Shown one piece after another: positions 1-12,700 of a stretch of 64,000 bases of DNA; positions within the stretch are counted from its first letter, which is position 1, and every line of letters begins with the position of its first letter. The stretch is from positions 100,461,851 to 100,525,850 of the forward strand of contig NC_070604.1 of NCBI RefSeq assembly GCF_027172205.1, read 5' to 3'. The translations under genes were made by a program, and so were the position numbers. Origin of the DNA: Podarcis raffonei (Eukaryota > Chordata > Lepidosauria > Squamata > Lacertidae). Below the pieces are notes generated by a model. That model was not told the DNA's origin. It did no database searches and saw only the letters and a program-made list of their open reading frames with translations.

Positions 1-638
1 TCTGCTTTTTAAAATGTCATCAAAAATCAAGTTGGCACTGAGCTTGATTCAGGATTTAAGAAATTTGCAACAATGTGTACATTCTTGCAAAAAAAAAAAA
101 GTTTGAAATTTTCTTCCTGCTTGTAGGATTATAGAAAATGAAGGCTATGGAAAGACTTCCCTTGAGATTTGCAAAAACAAATACTGCACATCAGAATGGT
201 GTGGCTGCTCCTTCATACTTGGATCCTTTGCTGTCCAGTATTGTTTGGATAGTTGAAATGCCATGAAGTTCCTGTGTTAGTTCCACCAGCCCTTATAAGA
301 AATGGAGAGGTGACATGGAAACATTGCATGTGATCTGTGCCGCATGATTTCATTCATCGGCAGTTCTTAGGAACAGCATAGGATCCAGATATGGGAGAAT
401 GACAACAGAACTGCTTTGATTCTCTAAGATCAGGAAATAGGTTGCAGTCTTATACCCACTTACCTGAGAGTAAACCCCACTAAACTCAGTGAGTAGATGT
501 TCTTGAAAGAACAAAAACTCCCGATGTCTTTTTGTCATCTTGAAAGGCTCCATGACATATTCTTAAATATTTCATACACATTTCAAAGTTCGCTGCAGCA
601 GGGCTATACCATATTTCATTCATTTATTTCTATTTCAG
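1..638 (+). other. Left-edge UBR2 intron sequence
   Basis: No exon with a UBR2-like translation and both splice signals was found here, and no mobile element was recognised. It is presumably the intron before the exon at 639. Confidence 0.5.
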
Positions 639-793
639 CTCTCCCACCTCCTGTTCTACCTCCATTCTGCCCTCTGTTTGAAAGCCTGATCAATATTCTG
701 CAGTGTGACGTCATGTTGTGCATTATGAGGACGATACTGCAATGGGCAGTAGAGCATAATGGCTATGCCTGGTCGGAGTCCATGCTTCAAAGG
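639..793 (+). CDS. UBR2: UBR2 exon, first seen in window
   Basis: Acceptor TTTCAG before 639 and donor GTGTGT after 793. It encodes [20 protein letters not shown] through SESMLQR. It enters with two bases of a split codon and ends on a full codon. No upstream exon could be recognised in 1-638. Confidence 0.88.
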
Positions 794-3700
794 GTGTGTT
801 TCAGCTTTAAACTCCAGCTGTTGTTAATTCACTTATAAATATTAGCAAATTGTATCAAAAGCTTTTTCTAGAAATATAAACTCTAAGCATGTTAATTTTT
901 TGCTTAGGTTCTGCACTTGACTGGAATGGCCCTTCAAGAAGAAAAACAACACATTGAGAATGCTGATGAAGATAATGTAATAACATTTACTTTCAGTCAG
1001 AAGATCTCAAGTAGGTTGATAGTTGTATACGCATTGCAAACTTTGATTTTTCCCATAGTACCTCTGTTTATGCTCTTCTAAAATAACTGCATGTGAAAAG
1101 CTATTTATTAAACATGATACTGGAACTAACTTCAATGCTGCATTTATTTAAGAAAATACATACTTACTATTTCACTAGTAAAAAAGTGAACAAGAATAAT
1201 ATGTCTGTTTTTTCATGTGTTGTGACAGAAGCATTGGCTGTGTTTGTATGCAACAATGAGCCAGATTTTCTGGCTTATCATGGTTTTCTGTTCATGAACA
1301 GTGGGCTCCTGTGGGCTGCCCAATTGCTTCACTTGTCCCCTGATGTGAGCAAGGTAAACAAACCAGAGTTTTCCATTTCATCCAAACTGGGATGTAATGC
1401 CAGGCAACCTTGAATCATGGTTTGTTGGCCTGCTGATTGTAATTTGCTAGGGAACAACAAACCATTATTTCCTCTGGCATAATGGGAAGCCAAGGCTTCC
1501 GGGTTTGTTTATCTTGCTCTTATAGGAAGAAATGAAGCAGGAATGATCAGGCCACAGGCACCAACAAGCCACTCATTGACAGCAAACCACAATATTATGC
1601 AAATAGGGCCCTTATGTTTATTACCATCCTTAATTTGCCATTCTGCCAGTTTGACATCAAAGGCAACTTGCAGGTACCAGACCTGTAAAACTAAAACACA
1701 AGAATAAAATTATACAAAACACAGCATCTTATTGTATACAGTGGTACCTTGGTTTACGAACTTAATCGATTCCGGAAGTCCATTCTTAAACCAAAACCAT
1801 TCTTAAACTGAGGCATGCTTTCTGTAATGCAGCCTCCCGCTGCTGGTGCCCTTCCACCGTTCGGATACTGTTCTTAGACCAAGGTAAAGTTCTCAAACCA
1901 AGACACTATTTCCGGTTTTGTGGAGTTTGTAAACCAAATCATTCTTAAGCTGGACTGTTCTTAAACCAAGGTATCACTGTATATGAATTCTTATTTCCTT
2001 TTGGGTAAAATTTAGTGTAATGTGAGCAGAAAATCTGTTTAGGAAGGATCCCTATCCTTCCAGAGCAAATTTGGAGGGCACATGGGAGGCGAGGGAAGGT
2101 GAAGTCCCATTGTGTAAGAGGAAATCCATTCTGCTCACAAATGGACAAATTTGGATACACCCCTTTGTCTTTATGCCCAAGGGGTGCTTTACACACTGTT
2201 GGTTTTTAATAAGGAAACCTATTTTTTGTATGCTTCTGATAAATGTGGCACTGTATTTGACTCAGGCACATAAATCAGGAAACAGATTGTCTGTGGCTCC
2301 CTGTGTAAAATGTACATTTGCCTCTGTGTAATGTTTGGACACTGTTCTCGAAGCTATGAACATGAGTTTGACCACGCTGCGGGAGGCAGTGGAAGACAGG
2401 AGTGCCTGGCATGCTCTAGTCCATGGGGTCACGAAGAGTCGGACACGACTAAACAACAATGTTTGAAATGGTCTTCAGTTCCTCTTCTCTAATAATAATT
2501 TAAACTATTGATAAATTTCGCAATTCAGTGGGGGAAGCTTGAATGAAGGGGGAAATGCACCACTTTGCTGGGATAGGATTTAAAAACAACATGTATCCTG
2601 TAAGTAAATACAGTTCCGCTATACTGAATTTAAGCTAACACAATGGAGTCAAACAAATAGAGCAAATGTGTATAGTAATAGTGTTGTTTCCTCTTACCTT
2701 TGTTTGAAACAGGGCCTGGTGAGACACCCCGCAATTCCCCAAGTATATTAGCAATGCTAGAAACTTTGCAAAATGCACCGCACCTGGAAGTCCACAAGGA
2801 TATGATCAGATGGATACTAAAGGTAAATTGTGCTCCATCTTTTCTACATCTTTATGGGTAACAGAGGAATGTTACAATATTTAAATTGCAAACAATATGA
2901 ATTTCCTCGTTCCAGACTTTTAATGCTGTTAAGAAGCTCAGAGAGAGATCTTCTGCAAGTCCTGTATCGGAGACAGAGGGAAATATTATGGAAGAGGTAA
3001 AAATAAAACCATTGAGTACTTAACCTAGTATTGACCATTCATTAAATACACATATCTTAATGGGCAGATTTAGGGGAATTTGTAGTGGGGGGAGGAGTTT
3101 ATGTTACCCATGTTGATGGGGAACCTGTGCCCTAAGGGCCTAAATCGGCAGTAGTAGTCAGTGGGGCAACTGTTGCCTAGCAGGAGGGAAAGAGGGAGGG
3201 AAAGGTCAGCTTGGTGTATACGCACCAGTGGAGCCATTCCGATACTCCTGGTGCATTAACACCACACCAACCTTGCCACTGCCTTGCCTCTACACCTCCT
3301 GATAAGCAGAAGCAACACAGGCAACAGGGTCAGATGAACACCACCACCCTGCCAACTGTAACTGCTAGTTAGGCCTGGCACAGATACATATTTGGCTCAT
3401 GAGGCCATTTCTCATAAACCACATCCACGTATCCCACAGTTGGCATAATATTTGATGTCAGGTGTGGGGCAAGTACAGAAAATTTGGCTTATTTTGCGCT
3501 GGGGTTTTTTTTAATGTCAAGACACTCGTAAATTGTGGAATCTGTGCATAAACGAAGATCAGTTAAAATCTGCTGTGTTTGTTAACGTAACAACTTTGTA
3601 GAGCACACGAGATAAAGAAAAGGCCGAGAGAAAGAGAAAAGCCGAGATTGCCAGACTGCGCAGAGAGAAGATCATGGCACAGATGTCTGAGATGCAGCGA

Positions 3701-6700
3701 CACTTCATTGATGAGAACAAAGAGCTCTTCCAGCAGACTATGGATGAACTTGAAACTTCTACCTCCAGAGTGCATGATAATAGGTAAGATGAAAGGGACA
3801 AGCAGTGTCTCTCCCTTTGTAGTAGACACTTCACTTTGTCATTGTGCAATGGCATTTTCACTCCAGCCAGTGTTCTTAAGCTTGGATCCTAAGAGTGTCA
3901 TGTGCAAACAGAAGAGTTTCCAATCCAGTGGAGGATGCTGCTGGAAGAAGGACAGGAGAGGAGGGAGCCCTTAAACATCCACAATGACTTCTACCAAAAT
4001 AATATGGGATGTGCTTATGTATGCTTTGTGCTTTGAATTCTGGCACATCTAAACACTTTCAAAAGTGCTGCTTTTAACTGTGACGCTATGGAGAGCTCCT
4101 TAGATTTTTTGATTTTTTTAAAGTAGGACTCTTCTTAAAGTTTTCTTAAGACATATGCTGCATCATATCCAAATTAAAATGTTTGCATTGGCAGCTGCAT
4201 ACAATGAACTGAACTATTGCCTTAGTTTGGAAAACATTCCAGTGAAATACTTACTAATATCATTTGATTCTAGTCCTTCAGTTTCAGATACCAAGCTTAC
4301 AGCTTTGGGTCCTGAGCAAACTAAAGTGACTGCACAGAGGCAAGTTGTTACCTGTATCTTATGCCAAGAAGAACAGGAGGTTAAGGTGGATAACAGAGCC
4401 ATGGTGCTGGCAGCATTTGTTCAAAGATCGACAGTCTTGTCTAAAAACAGAAGTAAAGTGATTCCAGATCCTGGTAAGTAGAGGCAATATTGTGATACTG
4501 GATATCCATCTATGTCGTTGTGTGTGATTTCGGTAGGTCTCCTAGATTGGAATAATAACTAGGAAGATTCCGTTCAACGTATGTATTTATATACTGTAGT
4601 TTTAATTCTATTAATGTTTAATTGTTTTTAATGGATGTTTTTTCTATGCTTTTGGTGATTCTTGCTTTTATCTGTAAGCCACCTTCAGCCACATCAGGGG
4701 AAAAGACAGTGTGTAAATAAATATATCATCATCATCATCAAATATTTAGAATCACCCTGGTTCTAGCTTAATGCAGAGGCCTTGGGCCACCAGGATTTTC
4801 CCAGTGGCTGAGTCTAGTGCATGTGTATTAGCCATGAGCTACATGGGAAATAAATTTTAAATAATTCTTTGATTTAAGATGTTAATTCCTTAATAATGTA
4901 AAAGTATTTTCAAAATCGATGTGAGTAAAATTTGCAGTTTTTCCTTCTAACGTTTTTCTTAAAATGTCTTTACATGCAGAAAAATATGATCCATTGTTCA
5001 TGCACCCGGACCTGTCCTGTGGAACATACACTGGTAGCTGTGGACACATTATGCATGCCCACTGCTGGCAAAGGTAACTTTCATTTTAAACCTTTAAGAG
5101 ATGTCAATTTAGCACAGTTTTCCTCTGTGGTCTGATGCACTTGACTAAGTATTCATGTACAGCCACTAGAAGTAATTCATGATGTCCCTGCCTGAGAAGT
5201 TGATCCCCCTTTTGATCATCTTCGAGTCCATGGCTGCATGTTACAGGCCTCATAACGTTTTGGCTCTACGTATAGTGCATATCTGCAGACTGATCAGAAG
5301 GTCAGGTGAAGATTAGGGTCACTTTGGGCAGCAGACTGCCTACCTGTTAATGGGGCAGAGAAGAATTTTGAGACAGTGGTTTTATTTTGTAACAAATCTC
5401 TAACAGGAACAAAGCTTAGGAGCAAGACTTGGATGAAGGGAAGAAAAGGAAACTGACTGACCAATCCGAGAGCAAATAAAAGCATTTTACCTATAACCAC
5501 CCCTACACCAGAAGAATGTTTAAATTTTCTTCGTACAAAAAAGTTTCTGTAGTGAACTCCATTTTGTCTCTATATATTTTAACATTTTGAAGACAAATGT
5601 AAAGTATGGCTGAGAGAACACTACATCTTTTTTAAAAATGCTGCAACTTCACTGTTCATTAGCCCAAAATAAATTGAGTTGCTGCAGTCTTGCATAAGAA
5701 AAATTAAATTAGGTAAAGAACATTTGCACTCCATGTCTCACTATTTCCTTTATTCCTCTAACCTTGGTGAAAGGAAACTCGTGTGTTTTATCATCATTCT
5801 TCCCAAGTATGCATGCATTTCCCAAGCATATACTAATGTTAGGTTATGTATGCCCAGCTGTTTTTGACCTTGCTCGTTGAGCTTATTTCTAAAGACGTGC
5901 CCAAATGGAAAGGTTTCATCGCAGTGAATTCCCATTTTGAGACATGCTTCCTGCTGGTGATACTATTCTTGTATTGAAGTGTCCCATAATTGAGAGGTTC
6001 TGTGTGCTGCATTTGGCTGGCCAGTACTGCAAACCTTCTAACAAGGACTTGACACTCTGGAGAAGATGTCTTTTGTGTTGATGAAGGCAGCAAAGTAGCG
6101 TTCAGTGGTATCTTGTGGAATTCATTTTGCAAAGCTTTAACTTACGCTTCTCCCCAAAGGTATTTTGACGCCGTACAAGCAAAAGAGCAAAGGCGACAAC
6201 AAAGATTACGTGTGCACACAAGTTACGATGTAGAAAATGGTGAATTCCTTTGTCCCCTTTGTGAATGTTTAAGCAACACGGTCATCCCTCTACTTCCTCC
6301 CCCAAGGAGTTTGTTTAACAGGTCAGTTACCCTTTCTTAGCTACTCTGTTGGTTTGATTAAAAAAACCTAGTACTTCTTTCCTGAAGGATGGGGGGACCA
6401 CCCAGAACTGATTTTGAGGATTGGTCCCAAGAGCTGCAGGAAAGGGGGGGCGTAATAGAGGGGGAAATCACCTCTGTTAGTGGATGCCGCTTGTTTGTTC
6501 AAAAGATCTGGTGCAAGGGCACAAATTGGATGCAACTCTGGAGAGTTTATTGTTTTTGTCTGTGTTATAGTAGCCTTGTATTTTTAACTTATTACCTTCT
6601 GGGCTGTGTTACATTTTAACGTGTAGTGGGAGAAAACAGACTGTATTGATTGCAGACTAGATGGGTAGATTGAAGCCTGCTGACACATTCGGGTTCAAGA

Positions 6701-9700
6701 GTTTTATGATGAAGTGCTGCTGCAGTTGTCAGAACTATTAAGCCATGAAGTTGTATCTGCCAGCAGAATACTTCTGCTCCAACAACTGGACTTCCCCTTC
6801 CTTTCCTCTTCCCAGGATTCCCCACTCCATGCACTCTCAAAACCTGCCCCAGAGGGTTGGGGAAGACTGTGAAGCAGATCCTGGCAACACACAGCGACTG
6901 CAGCAGGGAGGAGTGGGAGGAGAAGTCCCATTGCATTAGCACAACTCCCTTTTCACATTTTTAGGATACAACCATACATATTTAGAAGCCTATTTTATTT
7001 TAAAAGCATTTTATCTTAATGTTTTAAAAATGTTGTCCATTAAGGGCAACATTAATGCTTTATGTTGTCACAGATTACTGAGATATCTCTTAACATACGT
7101 AGTCCTAATGTATGACTGGTGCTCTGTTGTAAAAGTTGTGCATGCTTTCAGCTTGTTTTGGTTTGCCCTAGCAAAAGCTGCAAAAGATTGGCAAAGCAAA
7201 GTCGCACGTGGCAAAACCTTAGCGCTGATAGGTAAACATCAGTAATCATATGCTTAATAGGTCAGAGAGCTGCATTAAAAGATTTGCTGTGCCAGAGTAG
7301 AATCCGTCACACTCGCCCTCTAATCCTCATGACATAGTTGTTGTTTTTCTTCTTATGTTGAATGCTGGATTCTGCATTGTGGCCACAGGAAATGACAAAT
7401 ACTTTTGGAGAAATTGAGACTAAGTCTCCTGAGGAAACAGCTCTTAACATAATCCATTTGATTTCTGATAGCAATTGTGGCGATCACATAGGATCCCCAG
7501 ATGTTTAACGGCCTATTGATCCCTGTGCCACCACTGTGCTCGCTTCTCGGCTGCCACCAACCCATTACTCTCTGGTAAAACACTGAGTCCAGACAGTTGT
7601 TAAAAGTGAACCAAAAAACAAGTTTATTTTACAAACATTAACAAGTTTATGGTTTCTCAGATAATATTCCTGTCAGTATCTTAACTTTAGTTTCTTTACC
7701 AGCCTATACCTTCCTAATACCTTCTGCCTGATTATCTCAACTGTTTGACTGACTCCTCTTAACAAATTCTCTCACTCTCTCACACCAAACTAGCCCAAGC
7801 CACAGACTTATCTTCTCTGTCTCTTCTAACTCCAGACTGTCTTCTCAACCACCCTAACTCTAAATCTCTCTCCAAAAAAACCCTCTGTGCTTAAACCTTA
7901 TACACAGTTAACTCTGCTCCTTGGGTTCTCATTGGTTAGTCATTTTACAATTAGTTAACCCTTTCCTTATGAACCCAGTATGATGTCACACACCTAGGAG
8001 GGCAAACACCACAGTAATCCATTGTGTTTGCTGCCTCTAAGTCTGAGATACAACATGTTTAACATCTAGTAGTGGTGGTTCAGAGAAAAAACAAAATGTA
8101 TTAGATTCAGACCTGCTGTGACTTGGATCTAGCAGATACACTCACTGGAGAAAGGAGAGGAGCATTTTATTTTATTTTTGCTATTCCCTTTCCTGCACCA
8201 CCTTCCATCTTGTTCCATAGTATGGGACCCATCTGCAGGAAGCATGGGGGTCTTCAGGGCAAAGGGGGAATTGGCAAAAATCAACCTCTCTTTCTCTCTT
8301 CTGCCCATGGAAACATCCCTTTAGCAGACTTCTTCTTCGTGCAACTATAGATCCAACCCAAGATATTTATAAATGCTAGTATTAATTTATACAAGTATAT
8401 GAAAGCCTGGAGTATCTTTGGTCGTTTCACAGAATCATAGTTGGAAGGGACCCAAAGGATCTTCTACTCCAACCCTCTCCAATGCAGGAATGTCAGCTAA
8501 ACCACCCGTGGCTGATGGCCAGCCAACCTGTGCTTATAAACCTCCAAGGAAGGAAAGTCCACAACCTCCTGAGAGAGTCTGTTGCATCGGCAAGTTCTTC
8601 CTGATGTTTAGTCAGAATCTCCTTTCTTGTAACTTGAATACTCCATTGATTCGGGTCCTACCCTCCAGAGCAGGAGAAAACAAGCTTGCTCAGTCTCCTC
8701 TTCTCGAGGCTAAAAACATACCCAATTCCATCAGCTGTTTCTCATAATGCTTGGTTTCCTACCACTGGTTGCATTGCTGGATCTTAGGATTGTGTCTCTT
8801 GTTCACCCTCTAGCAGAGTTAGGTAAGAGCATGATAGAAAAACAATTCAGGAAACTGACTTTGGTAGGGAATGGGATGGAAGTGCATTGCCCCTCTCTTC
8901 CTGTCCAAGAGTTCTAGAATTGGTGAAGAAATCACCCGTGCTGCACAAGGCCTGCATTCCTGATAGAATAGAATCATAGAATCATAGAGTTGGAAGAGAC
9001 CACAAGGGCCATCGAGTCCAACCCCCTGCTAAGCAGGAAACACCATCAGAGCACTCCTGACATATGGTTGTCAAGCCTCTGCTTAAAGACCTCCAAAGAA
9101 GGAGACTCCACCACACTCCTTGGCAGCAAATTCCACTGTCAAACAGCTCTTACTGTCAGGAAGTTCTTCCTAATGTTTAGGTGGAATCTTCTTTCTTGTA
9201 GTTTGGATCCATTGCTCCGTGTCCGCTTCTCTGGAGCAGCAGAAAACAACCTTTCTCCCTCCTCTATGTGACATCCTTTTATATATTTGAACATGGCTAT
9301 CATATCACCCCTTAACCTCCTCTTCTCCAGGCTAAACATGCCCAGCTCCCTTAGCCGTTCCTATTAAGGCATCGTTTCCAGGCCTTTGACCATTTTGGTT
9401 GCCCTCCTCTGGACACGTTCCAGTTTGTCAGTGTCCTTCTTGAACTGTGGTGCCCAGAACTGGACACAGTACTCCAGGTGAGGTCTGACCAGAGCAGAAT
9501 ACAGTGGCACTATTACTTCCCTTGATCTAGATGCTATACTCCTATTGATGCAGCCCAGAATTGCATTGGCTTTTTTAGCTGCCGCGTCACACTGTTGGCT
9601 CATGTCAAGTTTGTGGTCAACCAAGATGTTGGACCTGGGGGATTGTTGTATCGTTTATGTAAAAATATGACTTGAAAACACATATGTATATGTTTGTTCT

Positions 9701-12700
9701 TGACAGGTTAGATTTTTCAAGTCAACAAAATCTTGCTCAGTGGATAAGAACAATATCTCAGCAAATCAAAGCATTGCATATGCTTCGAGATCAGGAGAGT
9801 GCTAGTAAGTGAATTCTTCTTACATTATCACACTTCTCAGGAAAAGGTGGTGAAAAATAGTGTGTTTGCTGTTCAGGTTCAAGGGATTTTTCCTTTTGGG
9901 TATCTAATTGGCAATGAGACTGTTCTGATGGTCTCTCTGTTGGCAAGAGTGCTTTTTTCTACAGTTTGTAGAGTGCAGACATCATGAACAATAGTATTAA
10001 CATGCCAGTAAAGTAATGTATCATTTGCTTACCTTTCAGATAAACCCTCTTGTAGTAGCTCAGAAAAAATGGATGAACTGCAACTGCCTGAAGGGTTTAG
10101 ACCAGAGTTCCAACCAAAGTATGTATCTGTTTATTAATAATGAACTTCAAATTGTCCTGCTACCAATTTAAATACAGTTTGTTCAGCACTAGCAGGCCAG
10201 GGGCATGTAAGAACTCTTTTATAAGCTACAAGACAAAATATACACATTTTGGCATTTTTAATTATAAAACGCATGTGGTGTTCATAACATTTACAGAAGC
10301 CAAATGGATATGATGTGAGTTTCTTGACTTGTCTTTTATTTTAGGATGAGCAACTGTGGTTGAAAAAAAAGCAAAACATCCAGACACTGGGTGATATCCA
10401 GTGTTAGTCATACTCAGAGTAGATTATTTTATTTTCAGTGGGTATATTCTGTGTATGACTGACATGGGATATCACCCAATGTTGTGTGTATGCAGAAGGA
10501 GACTCAGTTCAAAATCCTGATACTTAGATTTGAAATAAATCTAAATATTGATTTAAGTTCAGGCAAAAAAATAGTGTGCAGTGGAGAGTGATAAAAGCAC
10601 TCTGGAATACTTTGCAAAGGTTTTCAGTTGGTTGGAAACCTAGGTCCAACAACTGAGGATAAGTTATCATTAAGGATGTTTAGTTTTACCTTACATAAAG
10701 CTAACAACAACAACAAAAATTAGCAAAAAGAGCATAGCCAAGATTACTCCAGATTATAAATTAATTGTCCTCATCCCTTTCGGCACAACAGTATCACCAA
10801 ATCAATGGACTTTTGCAGTATTTATTCACAGAAGTGAATACAGTGAGCAAAAGGTGTTCTGAAAAATGCGGTTTAAAACCTTCCTAAACTATGAGATCCA
10901 AATAAACAAGGATGACAGATAATGTAAAGGGCACATTAGCTGGGACAGACTCTGTGTCTAGGGCATGCTTGGTCTTTTAGACTAGGAATGTATTCCAGCC
11001 AACGTGTAGCTTCTCAAAATCATGCTTTAAACCTGTAGTTAATAGTATGTGTTCTTCACATATTTAAGGAATCCGTATTCTGAAAGCATTAAGGAAATGC
11101 TGAAAACATTTGGCACTGCAACATACAAAGTGGGCCTGAAGGTTCACCCCAATGAAGACGATCTACGTGTACCTATAATGTGCTGGGGCAGTTGTGCATA
11201 TACAATACAAACAATAGGTAACAAATTTACCATTCGTTAAAATGTCGGAGCTCAGGGGAGCAAGATCCATTTAGGTGTTCTGCTACTCTCACTTAACTTA
11301 TTATTTTTGCCCTCCACAGAACGGATTTTAGCAGATGAAGAGAAACCATTATTTGGACACTTATCTTGCAGACAGGTACGATGTGCCGACCAGCTAAGGC
11401 TAAAGCACTGAGGGATAAGTAGAGATAGTGAAGTGATAACTTTAACTTACTTTGGGTCCCCTGTAGTTTTAGAAAAATAGCCATCTATTACAAAATAATC
11501 ACCTATTATAGATTATTAATATGTGTCACCTCCACAATTTCAGCAAAGCAAGGAATTTTCCAAAGGGCTTAATTTTCATTAAACAGCGTGAAGGAATGAG
11601 GTTTGCTTTTGTCTGCTCCTTTGTTTGCCGTACTTGCTTGCAACTGTGGTTATGTCCTCTTCCAGGATGACTGCCTTACTTCGTTGACTAGATTTGCAGC
11701 TGCACACTGGGCAGTTTCTTCGCTCTCGGCAGTACAGGGTCACTTTGGCAGGCTTTTATCATGTAAGTTCAAGTTCACGATAATTCTTCTCAATTTCAGA
11801 ATTATGACAGAGCAACCAAACTTGAAGAAAAGCTTGTGCGTTCTTAAATAACATTTTGGATCCATAGTTATGAAATTCTACTCAATATTGATCCAGAGTA
11901 GATTCCAGTGTATAGTTAGCAGAGTAAAAACTTAAACTCGTTGCAAGAGTCCCAAAAAGTAGACCAGAGGCAATTATATTTCATCCAGCAGAGCTTTACT
12001 GCTACTGAAGGCAAATGAGCTTAATGGTCACAAATCCAATACATTCAGGATTGGCACTGTCCATAAGAAATCCAGTTGCAGCAGACTTAACTTAAACTTA
12101 CAATAACTTATAATAAGTGTAAAGCTTAACGCTATATACAGAACACCACACCAGAAGGAAGAGAGAAAGAGAAAGGGAAGCCCAGGCTCCTTCTGGCCTT
12201 ACTTTATAAAAGTGAATTCTGCTTACATTATCACACTTCTCAGCATGACCCTTGACAGAAGAGATAACAAAACCAGTTTAAGCCATCTGTACTCAGTTTC
12301 TCTGAAGGAATAACCCAAACGTCATGAACCTTCTGTTTGTTTCTTTCACACAGAGAAGCTTCCAGAACCCTCTTGAATTAATTAGAATAGGAAAGATCTC
12401 TACACATCAGATCAATACTTTCTGCACTAAGAAATGCAAACTGACAAGTTAGGCTTCCCCTCAATCAGCATGTTGCTGATTTAAATTGCATCAGACCATT
12501 AGTCCACCTAGCCAAGGACAGTGTCTAACCCACCTGGCTGATAGTCTTCCAAGTGGATGTGCTGTGTCTTCCTGAGACAAAGCATTATTGTCCATAGCTG
12601 AGTGTTTCTTCATGGTAACTGTGGTCCATATTTTGAAAGTTTCATCCACCGAAGGTAATACTGGGGACTCGAGTAATAGCCATTGATTTCTGAGTGTGAC

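Noticed and set aside
639-6321. UBR1 instead of UBR2 as gene identity
   Set aside because: The exon wording around the RING and the linker fits UBR2, and the PRPH2-TBCC neighbourhood is that of UBR2.
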